Source: Cupriavidus sp. WKF15 | Lineage (GTDB): Bacteria > Pseudomonadota > Gammaproteobacteria > Burkholderiales > Burkholderiaceae | Reading direction: 5' to 3' | DNA length: 64,000 nucleotides | Assembly: GCF_029278605.1 (NCBI RefSeq) | Contig: NZ_CP119573.1 | Location: 434,001 to 498,000 of the forward strand | In this document: positions 51,716 to 62,258 of the stretch, piece by piece | Layout: the number at the start of each line of letters is the position of its first letter | Numbering within the stretch: position 1 is the stretch's first letter | The notes under the pieces: generated by a model | What the model saw: only the letters and a program-made list of their open reading frames with translations | Told to the model about the DNA's origin: nothing | The model's database searches: none | Position numbers and translations under genes: made by a program

Positions 51716-53422
51716 ATGACCGCGGCAATGTCCTTGTCCGGCCGCTCGGGCGACATGATCGAGCGCCTCAAGGCCAACCCCAGGCTCCCCATGATGCTCG
51801 GCGGCGCCGCACTGGCCGCGGCCATCGCCGTCGGGGTGCTGTGGTCGCGCGCGCCGGACTACAAGGTGCTGTACAGCAACCTGTCCGAGCGCGACGGCGG
51901 CGCGGTGCTGCAGTCGCTGCAGCAGATGAACGTGCCGTACAAGTTCTCCGAAGGCGGCGGCGCGGTGATGGTGCCGGCCGACAAGGTGCATGAGATGCGC
52001 CTGCGCCTGGCCTCGCAGGGCCTGCCCAAGAGCGGCACCACGGGCCTGGAACTGATGGACAACCAGAAGTTCGGCATCAGCCAGTTCGCCGAACAGGTCA
52101 ACTACCAGCGCGGGCTCGAAGGCGAGCTGGCGCGCTCGATCGAGTCGATCGCCGCCGTGCAGTCGGCGCGCGTGCACCTGGCCATTCCCAAGCCGACGCT
52201 GTTCGTGCGCGAACGCCAGAAGCCGACCGCGTCGATCGTGCTGCAACTCTACCCGGGCCGCGCCATCGATGAAGGCCAGGTCGCGGCGATCAGCCACCTG
52301 GTGTCGTCGAGCGTGCCGGAGCTGACGCCCAAGGCAATCTCCATCGTCGACCAGCACGGCAACCTGCTGTCGAACAGCGGCAACGAGCGCATGCTCGACG
52401 CCACCCAGCTCAAGTACGTACAGGCGCTGGAACAGAACTACCTCAAGCGCATTGAATCGATCCTGACGCCGATCGTCGGCAAGGACAATGTGCGCGCCCA
52501 GGTGACGGCCGACGTGGACTTCTCGATCGTCGAGCACACCGACGAGAGCTACAAGCCGAACCAGGATCCGACCCACGCGGCCATCCGCAGCCAGCAGACC
52601 AGCGAATCGAACCAGCAGGGCGCCACGCCCCCGGGCGGCGTGCCGGGCGCGCTGTCCAACCAGCCGCCGGCACCCGCCGCGGCCCCGATTACCACCGCGC
52701 AGACGCCGCGGGCCGGCCAGGCGCCGGGCCAGGCCGGCGCACCGGCCCAGCCGCAGGGAGCGCAAGCGGGCCAGGCCCAGGGAGCGACGACTTCCGCTTC
52801 GAGCGGCCCGAGCAGCAACCGACGCGATTCCACCGTCAACTACGAACTCGACCGGACCGTGCGCCACGTGCAGCAGGCGCCGGGCGGCGTGCGCCGCCTG
52901 TCGGTGGCGGTGGTGGTCAACTACCGGCCACAGCCGGACGCCAAGGGCAAGATGGTCGCCCAGCCGCTGCCGCCGGCAATGCTGGCCCAGATCCAGAACC
53001 TCACCAAGGAAGCCATGGGCTTCTCGACCGAGCGCGGCGACTCGATCAACGTGGTGAACAGTCCGTTCACCGTCGATCGCGAAGTGACGCCTGAACTGCC
53101 GTTGTGGAAGCAACCCGAAATGATCGACCTGGCCAAGACCGGCGCGGGCTACCTGCTGCTGGCGCTGCTGGCACTGTTCGCCTGGTTCAAGGTGGCGCGC
53201 CCGATCCTGCGCCGCTACACCACGCCGCCAGTGCCGGTGCCTGCACTGGCTGAAGAGACCACGGCCGAACTTCTGCCGCCCGAAGAGCCGGCCAATCCGG
53301 AAGTCCTGCGGCTGGCCGCGAAGTATGAAAGCGATCTCGCCCTGGTGCGCGACGCCGCACAACGCGACCCGCGCCTGGTCGCCAGCGTAATCAAGAACTG
53401 GATTGGCAATGACCTCCGCTAA
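51716..53422 (+). CDS. fliF: Flagellar MS-ring protein FliF
   Basis: A 568-aa membrane ring protein. Membrane helix 1 lies at ~25-47. The periplasmic ring-building motifs ([40 protein letters not shown]) come next. A long Pro/Gln/Ala-rich loop (~290-375) precedes the second conserved half ([20 protein letters not shown]), helix 2 (~470-490) and a cytoplasmic tail that binds FliG. It is the first gene of fliFGHIJK, and its end overlaps fliG. Confidence 0.96.
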   Translation: MTAAMSLSGRSGDMIERLKANPRLPMMLGGAALAAAIAVGVLWSRAPDYKVLYSNLSERDGGAVLQSLQQMNVPYKFSEGGGAVMVPADKVHEMRLRLASQGLPKSGTTGLELMDNQKFGISQFAEQVNYQRGLEGELARSIESIAAVQSARVHLAIPKPTLFVRERQKPTASIVLQLYPGRAIDEGQVAAISHLVSSSVPELTPKAISIVDQHGNLLSNSGNERMLDATQLKYVQALEQNYLKRIESILTPIVGKDNVRAQVTADVDFSIVEHTDESYKPNQDPTHAAIRSQQTSESNQQGATPPGGVPGALSNQPPAPAAAPITTAQTPRAGQAPGQAGAPAQPQGAQAGQAQGATTSASSGPSSNRRDSTVNYELDRTVRHVQQAPGGVRRLSVAVVVNYRPQPDAKGKMVAQPLPPAMLAQIQNLTKEAMGFSTERGDSINVVNSPFTVDREVTPELPLWKQPEMIDLAKTGAGYLLLALLALFAWFKVARPILRRYTTPPVPVPALAEETTAELLPPEEPANPEVLRLAAKYESDLALVRDAAQRDPRLVASVIKNWIGNDLR

Positions 53423-54422
53423 AGCCGCCTCCTCCGCCACCGGCCTGCAGAAGAGCGCCGTCCTGATGATGGCGATCGGCGAGGACGCCGCCGCCGAAGT
53501 GTTCAAGCACCTGTCCCAGCGCGAAGTGCAGGAGCTGGGCTCGGCCATGGCCGAACTCCGGTCGGTGACGCGCGAAGAAATGGCCGTGGTGCTGAGCGAG
53601 TTCCGCGGCGAGACCGAGCAGTACCTGGCGCTGAACGTCGATTCGAGCTCGTTCATCCGCAGCGTGCTGAACAAGGCGCTGGGCGAAGAGCGCGCCCAGT
53701 CGGTGATCGAGGACATCCTGGAATCGCGCGACCCGGGCAGCGGCATCGACTCGCTGAACTGGATGGACGCGACCTCGGTGGCCGAACTGATCCGCGAGGA
53801 ACATCCGCAGATCATTGCCACCATCCTGATCCACCTGGACCGCCAGAAGGCGTCCGAGGTGCTGTCGCTGTTCACCGATCGCCTGCGCAACGACGTGATC
53901 CTGCGTATCGCCACGTTCGGCGGCGTGCAGCCGGGCGCGCTGCAGGAGCTGACCGACGTGCTGTCCAAGCTGCTGTCGGGCCAGAGCCTGAAGCGCAGCC
54001 GCATGGGCGGCGTACGCACGGCGGCCGAGATCATCAACCTGATGAGCACCGCGCACGAAGAGGCCGTGATCGACGGCGTGCGCCTGCACGACGGCGACCT
54101 GGCGCAGAAGATCATCGACGAGATGTTCCTGTTCGAGAACCTCTTGGAAGTCGACGACCGCGGCATCCAGCGCGTGCTCAAGGAAATCGCCACCGAATCG
54201 CTCATCGTCGCGCTCAAGGGCGCGCCGCAGGAGCTGCGCGACAAGTTCATCCGCAACATGTCCACGCGCGCCGGCGAAATGCTGCGCGAAGACCTGGATG
54301 CGCTGGGCCCGGTGCGCGTGTCGCAGGTCGAGGCCGAGCAGAAGGCCATCCTGCAGGTGGTAAGACGCCTGGCCGATGCCGGCGAAGTCCAGATTGGCGG
54401 AGGAGACGATGCCTATGTCTGA
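53409..54422 (+). CDS. fliG: Flagellar motor switch protein FliG
   Basis: A 337-aa rotor protein. The N-terminal FliF-binding domain, the middle EHPQ motif ([20 protein letters not shown]) and the C-terminal torque helix ([20 protein letters not shown]) with charged residues are all present. The ATG at 53409 overlaps the fliF end by 14 bp. Confidence 0.96.
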   Translation: MTSAKAASSATGLQKSAVLMMAIGEDAAAEVFKHLSQREVQELGSAMAELRSVTREEMAVVLSEFRGETEQYLALNVDSSSFIRSVLNKALGEERAQSVIEDILESRDPGSGIDSLNWMDATSVAELIREEHPQIIATILIHLDRQKASEVLSLFTDRLRNDVILRIATFGGVQPGALQELTDVLSKLLSGQSLKRSRMGGVRTAAEIINLMSTAHEEAVIDGVRLHDGDLAQKIIDEMFLFENLLEVDDRGIQRVLKEIATESLIVALKGAPQELRDKFIRNMSTRAGEMLREDLDALGPVRVSQVEAEQKAILQVVRRLADAGEVQIGGGDDAYV

Positions 54423-55182
54423 GCGCGGCCTGGCCGCACGTCTCGCGCTGCGCGAGAGCCCCGCCGGCGCCGATGCCGACGGCTTTGCCGCCTTCGAGCC
54501 GCCGCGCCGCACGCGCGGCGCCGGATGGCAACGCTGGAACATGGGGTCGCTGGACCCGCGCGACGCGATGCGCGAGATCGTGCAGCAAGCGCCCGCCGAG
54601 CCGGCGCCGCCCCCGATCGACTTCGCGGCGCTCGAAGCGATGCGCGAAGGCGCCCGCAAGGAAGGCTACGCGCAGGGCTATACCCAGGGCCAGACCCAGG
54701 GGTACGGCGACGGCCACCGTGAAGGCTATGCGCGGGGCCTGGAAGGCGCGCGCAACGAGGCCGCGCGCCTGCACGGCCTGGCCGAAAATTTCCGCAAGGC
54801 ACTGGCCGGCGTTGACCGGGAAGTGTCCGACGCGCTGGTCTCGCTGGCGCTTGACGTGGCGCGCCAGCTCGTGCGCGCGCGCGTGGAAGACGATCCCGAA
54901 GTCCTGCTGCCCGCCGTGCGCGAACTCCTGACGAGCGAACCGGCGCTGTCCGGTTCACCCTGCCTGCTGCTCCACCCGGAAGACGTTGGCCTGGTCGAAG
55001 CCCATATGCAGGGCGAACTCGATGCGGCCGGATGGACCCTGCGCGCGGATCCGGCCGTCGCCCGCGGCGGCTGCATTGCCAGTGCCGCCAGCGGCGAGCT
55101 CGACGCCAGGCTGGAAACCCGCTGGACGCGCGTGGTCAAGGCCATGGGCCGCGACGATCCGTGGGAGCCCCGGCATGACTGA
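54409..55182 (+). CDS. fliH: Flagellar export ATPase regulator FliH
   Basis: A 257-aa protein. A disordered N-terminus is followed by the Gly-x-x-x-Gly helix repeat typical of FliH ([35 protein letters not shown]), then the FliI-binding C-domain ([40 protein letters not shown]). The start at 54409 uses a GGAGGAG site inside fliG; an ATG two codons later is possible. It overlaps fliI by eight bases. Confidence 0.93.
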   Translation: MPMSERGLAARLALRESPAGADADGFAAFEPPRRTRGAGWQRWNMGSLDPRDAMREIVQQAPAEPAPPPIDFAALEAMREGARKEGYAQGYTQGQTQGYGDGHREGYARGLEGARNEAARLHGLAENFRKALAGVDREVSDALVSLALDVARQLVRARVEDDPEVLLPAVRELLTSEPALSGSPCLLLHPEDVGLVEAHMQGELDAAGWTLRADPAVARGGCIASAASGELDARLETRWTRVVKAMGRDDPWEPRHD

Positions 55183-56641
55183 CGCCGCCACGGCATCGCG
55201 CACGGATGACCAGGACCTTCCGCCGGCATCGCACGCGGAGCACTGGCGCCATGCGTTGAACCTGGCCCAGGCCGAAATCGCCGGTCTGGACAGCAAGCGC
55301 AGTTGCGGCCGGCTCACGCGCGCGGCCGGCCTGGTGCTGGAAGCCGTGGGCCTGCGCCTGCCGGTGGGCAGCGACTGCCTGATCGAACTGCCCGCCGGGC
55401 AGTTCAGCACAAACCGCGGCGGCCCGCGCACGGCCGAGGCCGAAGTGGTCGGCTTCGGCGCGGACCGCCTGTACCTGATGCCGCAGTCCGACGTGGTCGG
55501 CCTGCTGCCCGGCGCGCGCGTCTATCCGCTCGAACCGTCGCCGCAGCCGCAAGGCACCGGCGCGCCGCGCGAACCGGGCTCCAAGCGCCTGCCCGTGGGC
55601 GAAGGCATGCTCGGCCGCGTGGTCGATGCTGCCGGCCGTCCGCTCGATGGCCTGGGCCCGATCCGGGCCGCACAGGAAGTCCCGCTGTCGGCCGAACAGA
55701 TCAACCCGCTGATGCGCGCGCCGATCGACACGGTACTGGACACCGGCGTGCGCGCCATCAACGGCATGCTGACCGTCGGGCGCGGCCAGCGCATGGGCCT
55801 GTTCGCGGGCTCCGGCGTGGGCAAGAGCGTGCTGCTCGGCATGATGGCGCGCTACACCAGCGCGGACGTGATCGTGGTCGGACTGATCGGCGAACGCGGC
55901 CGCGAGGTGAAGGAATTCATCGAACACATTCTCGGTCCGGAAGGGCGCGCGCGCGCCGTCGTGGTGGCGGCCCCGGCCGACTGCTCGCCGCTGCTGCGCA
56001 TGCAAGGCGCCGCGTACTCGACGCGGCTGGCCGAGTATTTCCGCGACCAGGGCAAGCATGTGCTGCTGATCATGGATTCGCTCACGCGCTATGCCATGGC
56101 GCAGCGCGAGATCGCACTCGCGATCGGCGAGCCGCCGGCCACCAAGGGTTATCCGCCTTCGGTCTTTGCCAAGCTGCCCACGCTGGTGGAGCGCGCCGGC
56201 AACGGTCCCGAAGGCGGCGGCTCCATCACGGCCTTCTATACCGTGCTGACCGAGGGCGACGACCAGCAGGACCCGATTGCCGACTCGGCCCGCGCGATCC
56301 TGGACGGCCATATCGTGCTCTCGCGCAGCCTGGCCGAGGCCGGCCACTATCCGGCCATCGACGTGGAAGCCTCGATCAGCCGCGCGATGACCGCGCTGAT
56401 CCCGTCCGGGCAGTTCGCTTCGGTGCGCCGCTTCAAGCAGCTGATGTCGCGCTACCAGCGCAACCGCGACCTGATCAGCGTGGGCGCCTACGTGCCCGGC
56501 AACGATCCGGAACTGGACCTGGCGATCCGGCTCCACCCCCGGATGGAAGCCTTCCTGCAGCAGGACATCCACGAGCGCGCCGGCTACGACGATGCGCTCG
56601 GACAGCTGCATAGCCTCTTCGACAGGAGCGAACATGGCTAA
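55175..56641 (+). CDS. fliI: Flagellum-specific ATP synthase FliI
   Basis: A 488-aa export ATPase related to the F1 beta subunit. Walker A is GSGVGKSV at 212-219, Walker B lies in [20 protein letters not shown], and the conserved [14 protein letters not shown] follows. It works with FliH and FliJ to feed substrates to the export gate. The start at 55175 overlaps fliH; a longer frame upstream is only the fliH antiphase. Confidence 0.96.
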   Translation: MTDAATASRTDDQDLPPASHAEHWRHALNLAQAEIAGLDSKRSCGRLTRAAGLVLEAVGLRLPVGSDCLIELPAGQFSTNRGGPRTAEAEVVGFGADRLYLMPQSDVVGLLPGARVYPLEPSPQPQGTGAPREPGSKRLPVGEGMLGRVVDAAGRPLDGLGPIRAAQEVPLSAEQINPLMRAPIDTVLDTGVRAINGMLTVGRGQRMGLFAGSGVGKSVLLGMMARYTSADVIVVGLIGERGREVKEFIEHILGPEGRARAVVVAAPADCSPLLRMQGAAYSTRLAEYFRDQGKHVLLIMDSLTRYAMAQREIALAIGEPPATKGYPPSVFAKLPTLVERAGNGPEGGGSITAFYTVLTEGDDQQDPIADSARAILDGHIVLSRSLAEAGHYPAIDVEASISRAMTALIPSGQFASVRRFKQLMSRYQRNRDLISVGAYVPGNDPELDLAIRLHPRMEAFLQQDIHERAGYDDALGQLHSLFDRSEHG

Positions 56642-57086
56642 ACCGAATCCACTGCTGACGTTGTCCGAACTGGCCCAGAACGACACCGATGCCGCCGCGC
56701 GCGAACTCGGCCGGCTGCAGGGACTGCGGACCCAGGCCGAGAACCAGCTCAACCAGCTCACGCAGTACCGGCAGGAATACCGCGAACGCATGCAGGCGGT
56801 GGCGGCGCAAGGCATGACCACCAGCCGCTGGCACGACTTTTCTCGGTTCCTGGATTCGCTGGACCACGCCATCCGCCAGCAGACCGCCACGCTGGACAAG
56901 GCCGAGGCCGACCTGCTGGCCGGGCGCAATCACTGGCAGAAGCAGAAGCGCCGCCTGAACTCCTTCGATACCCTGATCGAGCGCGCCGAGGCCCGCGAGG
57001 AAAAAGTCGTCGCGCACCGCGAGCAGCGCGCCAACGACGAATATGCCGCACGACTGGCCCGCGACAGCGCCAGCCGACTCAACTGA
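56634..57086 (+). CDS. fliJ: Flagellar export protein FliJ
   Basis: A 150-aa coiled-coil protein rich in Arg, Glu and Gln ([58 protein letters not shown]). It acts as the central stalk of the FliI ATPase and a general chaperone. Its start overlaps the fliI stop by eight bases, as usual. Confidence 0.94.
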   Translation: MAKPNPLLTLSELAQNDTDAAARELGRLQGLRTQAENQLNQLTQYRQEYRERMQAVAAQGMTTSRWHDFSRFLDSLDHAIRQQTATLDKAEADLLAGRNHWQKQKRRLNSFDTLIERAEAREEKVVAHREQRANDEYAARLARDSASRLN

Positions 57087-57108
57087 GCCCAAAGGGCAAG
57101 GCTTTCCC

Positions 57109-58557
57109 ATGATCGATATCAGCCAGCTCGTCAGCAACGCGACCGCCCAGGCCAAGCCCGCCAGCCGCATGGCGGCAGACGCGGGGGACAATGCCTTCGG
57201 CGCCGCGTTGTCGCGCGCGAAGGACAGCGCGCGCCCGGAGCCGCGCCAGGATTCCGGCAGCAATGCCCAGCCAGCCAGTGATTCACCGGCGCAAGAAGGC
57301 AAGTCCGGCAGCACGACCGACGCACAGGACGCAGCCCGGGCGGCAGCCGGCAAGCCGGTGCAGCCCGGACGCCGCAAGGACCAGGACGGCAAGGATCACA
57401 AGGACGATGGCAGCGCCCAGGCGGCGGACGCCGGCGCCGCTGCGGCGGCACTGGCCGCGCTGCTGCCGGCCACCCCGCTTCCGGCCGCTTCCGCCAATAG
57501 CGCGGCAGGCGCGGCAGGCGTGGCGGACAGTGCTGCAGTCGGTGCCGCCGGCGCCAGCGGCCTCGCCTTGCCGCAAGCCCCGGCCATCGCTTCGGCCGAC
57601 GCTGCCAGCGCTGCGCTCGCTGAGGTGACACCCGACACCGCCGGCAAGCAGGTCATCCAGGCAACGGTCAAGGACGCCACAGCGGCCAGCGCCGCCGCGC
57701 CGACCGCGGCCGACACGCTGGCCAACATCCTGTCGCAGCGCGCAGCGCTGCCGGGCGCCTCGGCGCAGCCGGCTCCGGCCGACAGCTCCCAGACCGCGAC
57801 CACGTCCGGCACTGCGCTGAACGCCATGCCGGGCGCGCGCCAGGGCCATGCCGGCCAGTTCGCCGATGGCCAGTCCCAGGCCGGCACGGGCCAGTCCCGG
57901 CATGCCGCACTGTCGCAGGCAGACGGCACTGCGCAGGGCGGCAAACCCGCTGCCACCCCGTTCACGCCCGTGCAAGTCACCGCCGGAACCGGCGATGCCG
58001 CGACGGTCACGCAGAACGATGGTGCCGCGCCGGCCATTGCCGCCGCGCTGGCTAACCAGACACCTTCGGCCGCTCCGGCCGCCGCTGCCGCTGCCGCACG
58101 TCCGGTGGTGGCGCCACCGCTGAACGATGCGCAATGGCCGCAGGCACTGGGCCAGCAGATGATCCGCCTGACCACGCAAGGCAGCCAGAGCGCCGAACTG
58201 CAGCTCAATCCGCCCGACCTGGGGCCGCTCAAGGTGGTGCTCAACGTCGTCAACGACCAGGCCCAGGCGCAGTTCGTTTCCCCGCACCAGGCCGTGCGCG
58301 CCGCGGTGGAAGCCGCGCTGCCGCACCTGCGCACCGCGCTGTCGGAAAGCGGCATCCAGCTCGGCCAGGCCTCGGTGGGCGCCGACAGCTTCGCCGGCCA
58401 GGCCGGCAATGGCCAGCAGCAACAGGCCGGCAACGGACGCGGTCACCCGGGCTTCGGCGCGGACCTGGCCAAAGCGGATTCCCGGCCCGCGCCCACTTCC
58501 GCACCGGCCCGTCCGGCGCGCATGCTGGCACAGGGGGAAGTCGATACCTTTGCCTGA
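57109..58557 (+). CDS. fliK: Flagellar hook-length control protein FliK
   Basis: A 482-aa protein. A long Ala/Gln/Pro-rich ruler region (~1-360) is followed by the conserved FliK_C domain (LGQQMIRLTTQGSQSAELQL, NPPDLGPLKVVLNVVNDQAQ, LPHLRTALSESGIQLGQASV). It measures hook length and triggers the switch to filament export through FlhB. It is the last gene of fliFGHIJK, followed by a terminator; fliLMNOPQR are not in this window. Confidence 0.94.
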   Translation: MIDISQLVSNATAQAKPASRMAADAGDNAFGAALSRAKDSARPEPRQDSGSNAQPASDSPAQEGKSGSTTDAQDAARAAAGKPVQPGRRKDQDGKDHKDDGSAQAADAGAAAAALAALLPATPLPAASANSAAGAAGVADSAAVGAAGASGLALPQAPAIASADAASAALAEVTPDTAGKQVIQATVKDATAASAAAPTAADTLANILSQRAALPGASAQPAPADSSQTATTSGTALNAMPGARQGHAGQFADGQSQAGTGQSRHAALSQADGTAQGGKPAATPFTPVQVTAGTGDAATVTQNDGAAPAIAAALANQTPSAAPAAAAAAARPVVAPPLNDAQWPQALGQQMIRLTTQGSQSAELQLNPPDLGPLKVVLNVVNDQAQAQFVSPHQAVRAAVEAALPHLRTALSESGIQLGQASVGADSFAGQAGNGQQQQAGNGRGHPGFGADLAKADSRPAPTSAPARPARMLAQGEVDTFA

Positions 58558-58590
58558 CCGGCAGGCGCTTCAGGCGCCACAATCATGACA

Positions 58591-58620
58591 AAGGCCGCCA
58601 CATGGGCGGCCTTCTTGTTT
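58591..58620 (+). terminator. Intrinsic terminator of fliFGHIJK
   Basis: AAGGCCGCC/GGCGGCCTT, a perfect 9-bp stem with a 5-base loop, is followed by CTTGTTTT about 35 bp after the fliK stop. Confidence 0.8.
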
Positions 58621-58644
58621 TGCGGCGTGCTGCCGGCTCCGGGA

Positions 58645-58779
58645 TCAGGGCTGGAAAATGTCCAGGCCCGCCAGCGCGACCACGCCGCTCAGCGCGATCA
58701 TCGAAGCCGAGTCGCGCCCAAGGATCAGCAAGGCTGCAGCGAGCCAGGCGACGAGGCTGAAGGCGAGAAAGCGTTTCAT
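58645..58779 (-). CDS. Small membrane protein, 44 aa
   Basis: MKRFLAFSLVAWLAAALLIL followed by GRDSASMIALSGVVALAGLDIFQP: two hydrophobic helices with a short charged turn. No family is recognised and the ribosome binding site is poor. It is convergent with the flagellar operon end. The composition is that of a genuine small inner-membrane protein, but its reality is uncertain. Confidence 0.45.
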   Translation of the reverse strand: MKRFLAFSLVAWLAAALLILGRDSASMIALSGVVALAGLDIFQP

Positions 58780-58997
58780 GTTGCAGCAACAGGACTGGAG
58801 CGCGCGGCACAGCGCGACGCCATGCAGGCGAGCATTCAGGAAATAGGAATGTAAGTATAAACCCTGATCATGGGCGATCAACGGTATGCAGATGGCCATT
58901 GCTGCGAATGTGCGCGACACGACGCCACACTGCCAACGGCACCGCGCCCGCGCCGGGACGATAATGTCTGCGTGACGCCTTGCGATACCCCTGTGCG

Positions 58998-59663
58998 ATG
59001 ACGTTCGACCTCTTCGACGACCTGGACGACCCCGATGACGGCACGGCCGGCGCGAGCGAGCCGCTGGCCGTCGGTGCCGTGGTGCTGCGCGGCTTTGCGC
59101 GCGCGCTGGCACCGCAGTTGCTCAAGGACGTCGGCAACGTCGCCGCGCAAGCCCCCTGGCGCCACATGGTGACGCCGGGCGGACTGCGCATGTCCGTGGC
59201 CATGACCAACTGCGGGCAGGCCGGCTGGGTCTCCGACCGGACCGGCTATCGCTACGACCGGCACGATCCGCTCAGCGGCGAGCCCTGGCCCGCCATGCCG
59301 GCGGCATTTCTCGGCCTGGCCGCGCGCGCGGCCGCCGAAGCAGGCTTTGCGGATTTTGCGCCGGACGCCTGCCTGATCAACCGCTATGTGCCCGGCACAC
59401 GCCTGTCATTGCACCAGGACCGCGACGAGCGCGACCTGCGCGCGCCCATCGTGTCAGTCTCGCTCGGCCTGCCGGCGGTATTCCTGTTCGGCGGGCTGCG
59501 GCGCGCCGACCGCCCCGCCCGCACGCGGCTCGCGCATGGCGACGTGGTGGTGTGGGGCGGCCCCGCACGCCTGACCTTCCATGGCGTGGCGCCGCTGGCC
59601 GACGGCGACCACCCGCTGCTCGGGCACGAGCGGATCAACCTGACCTTCCGCAAGGCCATGTAG
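58998..59663 (+). CDS. alkB: Alkylated DNA repair dioxygenase AlkB
   Basis: A 221-aa Fe(II)/2-oxoglutarate dioxygenase that removes methyl groups from 1-methyladenine and 3-methylcytosine. The iron ligands His139, Asp141 (LHQDRDE) and His195 (LTFHGV) are present, and Arg212/Arg218 (ERINLTFRK) bind 2-oxoglutarate. The substrate-lid motif MTNCG is also present. It is a single gene with no Ada neighbour. The start at 58998 gives a normal length. Confidence 0.95.
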   Translation: MTFDLFDDLDDPDDGTAGASEPLAVGAVVLRGFARALAPQLLKDVGNVAAQAPWRHMVTPGGLRMSVAMTNCGQAGWVSDRTGYRYDRHDPLSGEPWPAMPAAFLGLAARAAAEAGFADFAPDACLINRYVPGTRLSLHQDRDERDLRAPIVSVSLGLPAVFLFGGLRRADRPARTRLAHGDVVVWGGPARLTFHGVAPLADGDHPLLGHERINLTFRKAM

Positions 59664-59756
59664 CCGCCGCGGCTGCCGCACTTGGCCCTTTTGCGCCGGG
59701 CAGCAGGTCTCCTACATTCAATGGCATCCCCGCGTCCCTGAACTGGAGGCCATACC

Positions 59757-60245
59757 ATGCATCTCGAAGGCTCGTGCCACTGCGGCGCCGTGCACTTTTC
59801 GCTCGAGTCCGATTCGCCGTACCCGTTCATGCATTGCCACTGTTCGATCTGCCGCAAGACCGCCGGCAGCGGCGGCTATGCCATCAATCTCGGCGGCGAT
59901 GCCGCGACGCTGCGCGTACGCGGCAGGAAGCACCTGGGCATCTACCATGCGGTGATGCGCGAGCCTGGCAAGCGCGCCACGCGTTCGCCGGCGCAGCGGC
60001 ATTTCTGCCTCAAGTGCGGCAGCGCGCTGTGGCTGTTCGACCCGCGCTGGCCCCATCTGGTCCATCCGCACGCGTCAGCCATCGATACCCCGCTGCCCAA
60101 GCCGCCCGACGTGGTCGAGGCCGGCCTCGATTTCGCGCCCGCGTGGGTGGACGTGCCCCGCGGCAAGGGCCATGTGCATTGCGGCACCTGGCCGGCCGAG
60201 TCCCTGCAGGACTGGCATCGCCGGCACGGCCTGTTATCGGGATGA
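59757..60245 (+). CDS. GFA-family zinc protein
   Basis: A 162-aa protein of the Gfa (glutathione-dependent formaldehyde-activating enzyme-like) family. The zinc cysteines are clear: SCHCGAV, HCHCSICRKTAG and FCLKCGSALW. Many family members have no proven formaldehyde activity, so only the fold is assigned. AGGCC lies just before the ATG. Confidence 0.88.
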   Translation: MHLEGSCHCGAVHFSLESDSPYPFMHCHCSICRKTAGSGGYAINLGGDAATLRVRGRKHLGIYHAVMREPGKRATRSPAQRHFCLKCGSALWLFDPRWPHLVHPHASAIDTPLPKPPDVVEAGLDFAPAWVDVPRGKGHVHCGTWPAESLQDWHRRHGLLSG

Positions 60246-60339
60246 TGCATTGTGCACAGGGTAGGCGGCAAAGGCGCTCGCGTATGATGTCACCCGCTTC
60301 CGATCCATCGCCCCTGCCCGCTTCACGGCCTTGCCCGCA

Positions 60340-61104
60340 ATGCCCGACCATTTCCTGCTGTCTTCGCTGTTGATCTTCGGTCTGGGCGGTTTGCTGGGCG
60401 CCGTAGGCGGGCTGTTCGGGATTGGCGGCGGACTGATCGCAATCCCCGCACTCGGGCTGCTGTTCGGCATGGACCAGCAACTCGCCCAGGGTACGGCGCT
60501 GGTCATGATCGCGCCGAACGTGCTGATCGGCTTCTGGCAATACCGGCGGCGCGCGGACATAGCGCTGCGCACGGCGCTGGTGCTCGGGCTCAGCGCCGTA
60601 CTGGCCACCTACCTGTCGGCACGGGTGGCGACCTCCATGGATGCGCAACTGCTGCGTCGCGTCTTCGCCTGCTTCATGATCGGCCTCGCGCTGTACTTCC
60701 TCTGGCGCCTGCTACCGGGACGGGCGGCCACGACGCAGCACGCACGCGTCTCGCCACGATGGATGCCTCTGGTGGGCGTGGTGGGCGGTGTGTTCTCGGG
60801 CTTCTTCAGCGTCGGCGGCGGCGTGGTCGCGGCGCCGGCGCTGGTCGGCCTGTTCGGCATGCGACAGGCGGCTGCGCAGGGACTGGCGCTGGCCCTGGTA
60901 ACGCCCGGGGCCGTGGTGGCGCTCGCCACCTATGCGCATGCGGGACACGTGGACTGGGCCAGCGGCTTGCCGCTCTCGCTAGGCGGCATGCTGACGATCT
61001 CGTGGGGCGTGGCACTGGCGCACCGGATGCCCGAGCGCCGCTTGCGCGCGCTGTTCGCCCTGTGCCTGATCGCGACGGCTGTGGTGATGCTGGTACGCGC
61101 TTGA
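60340..61104 (+). CDS. TSUP-family membrane permease (TauE/SafE type)
   Basis: A 254-aa protein with about eight helices and the duplicated TSUP motif (GGLLGAVGGLFGIGGGLIAI and VVGGVFSGFFSVGGGVVAAP). Family members export sulfite, sulfoacetate or similar organic anions. The start at ATG 60340 (MPDHFLL) is preferred; a TTG three codons upstream is possible. Substrate cannot be predicted from the neighbours. Confidence 0.88.
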   Translation: MPDHFLLSSLLIFGLGGLLGAVGGLFGIGGGLIAIPALGLLFGMDQQLAQGTALVMIAPNVLIGFWQYRRRADIALRTALVLGLSAVLATYLSARVATSMDAQLLRRVFACFMIGLALYFLWRLLPGRAATTQHARVSPRWMPLVGVVGGVFSGFFSVGGGVVAAPALVGLFGMRQAAAQGLALALVTPGAVVALATYAHAGHVDWASGLPLSLGGMLTISWGVALAHRMPERRLRALFALCLIATAVVMLVRA

Positions 61105-61121
61105 AAGGCGGGCCGGCCCGC

Positions 61122-61739
61122 CTACTTCCGGAACACAAGCATGAAATTGTTGGCGGGCATGGCCACCGGCGCGTCGCAGCGCATGCCCTGCGCCTCGCCC
61201 AGCGCGATCACATCCTCCATATCGCGCACGCCCCAGTCGGGGTCCGCGGCCCGCAACTGCGCGTCGAACGCCGCATTGCTCGGTGCGGTATGCGCGCCGC
61301 CACGCCGGTAGGGTCCGTAGAGGACCAGTACGCCGCCCGCTTCGAGCAACCTGCCGGCGCCGGCAAAGAGCGCTTGCGCGGCCGCCCACGGAGCGATGTG
61401 GATCATATTGATGCAGACCACGGCATCGGCTGCCTCGATGCCCCAGGGCTGCGTGCAGACATCGAGCGCCAGCGGGGCGCGCACATTGGCCAGGCCGGCG
61501 TGCGCGATCCAGGCGGCGATCGAAGCGCGCGCCGCTGCGTCTGGATCCGTCGGCTGCCAGGTCAGGCCGGGCAGCGCCGCGGCAAAGTGGACCGCGTGCT
61601 GGCCGGTGCCGCTGGCAATCTCCAGCACCGTGCCCTTGGCCGGCAGGACGTTACGCAATACGGCGAGGATCGGCTCGCGGTTGCGCTCGGTGGCCGGCGC
61701 CATGCGGCGGGAATCTGGGTCGTGAGTCTGGCTCGGCAT
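61122..61739 (-). CDS. DUF938 SAM-dependent methyltransferase-like protein
   Basis: A 205-aa class I methyltransferase fold of the DUF938 family. It has APATERNREPILAVLRNVLP, the SAM-binding motif VLEIASGTGQHA, and the INMIHIAPW block unique to this family. Substrate unknown. The gene is convergent with the TSUP gene (17-bp gap). Confidence 0.9.
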   Translation of the reverse strand: MPSQTHDPDSRRMAPATERNREPILAVLRNVLPAKGTVLEIASGTGQHAVHFAAALPGLTWQPTDPDAAARASIAAWIAHAGLANVRAPLALDVCTQPWGIEAADAVVCINMIHIAPWAAAQALFAGAGRLLEAGGVLVLYGPYRRGGAHTAPSNAAFDAQLRAADPDWGVRDMEDVIALGEAQGMRCDAPVAMPANNFMLVFRK

Positions 61740-61809
61740 GGATATTCCTGCGGGGGATCATCGCGGCGAGAGGCGGGCTGAGCGGAGATCAAACGGGACG
61801 GCGCAAAGA

Positions 61810-62127
61810 TCAGCCCTGCTCCCAGGCGCTGCACCAGCCGGCAGCCGCCACCTCTTTGTCGCCGAACAGGACACAGCCGCCGGCGGCGCTGCCCGTGTCG
61901 CCCTGGTAGAGCTGGCAGTTGGCGCAGGTCTGGCTGGCCTTGTGGCCGGGATACTTCTTCGGGTCCACCTTGGCGGTGTCGGCCTTATAGCCGAGCTTCT
62001 GCGCCTGCGGCTCCTGTTCGCCAAGCATGGCGGCGCTGGCGGGGAGGCTGCCAAGCAGACCGGTGACGGCCACGCTGCCCGACAAGGCGAGCGGCAGGTA
62101 TCCGAGAAACTGGCGTCTGCACGGCAT
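61810..62127 (-). CDS. High-potential iron-sulfur protein (HiPIP)
   Basis: A 105-aa periplasmic electron carrier. The twin-arginine signal (CRRQFLGYL, then a hydrophobic stretch to ~ASAAM) exports the folded protein. The 4Fe-4S ligands are Cys68, Cys71, Cys85 and Cys99, in the standard HiPIP spacing. It could feed a terminal oxidase or reductase. A CTGC microsatellite lies ~95 bp upstream of its start. Confidence 0.92.
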   Translation of the reverse strand: MPCRRQFLGYLPLALSGSVAVTGLLGSLPASAAMLGEQEPQAQKLGYKADTAKVDPKKYPGHKASQTCANCQLYQGDTGSAAGGCVLFGDKEVAAAGWCSAWEQG

Positions 62128-62222
62128 GGCAGTCTCCTCTGAGGTGGGGGCAAGTGGCGGCCTGTGCCTGCCGCATGGCGCAGAGGTTACTGCGGATTGC
62201 AGGGCCGGTGCAATGCCCGGCG

Positions 62223-62258
<36 letters not shown>

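Noticed and set aside
51662..54349. An 895-codon minus-strand frame opposite fliF and fliG
   Set aside because: Antisense shadow of two conserved flagellar genes, with low-complexity translation.
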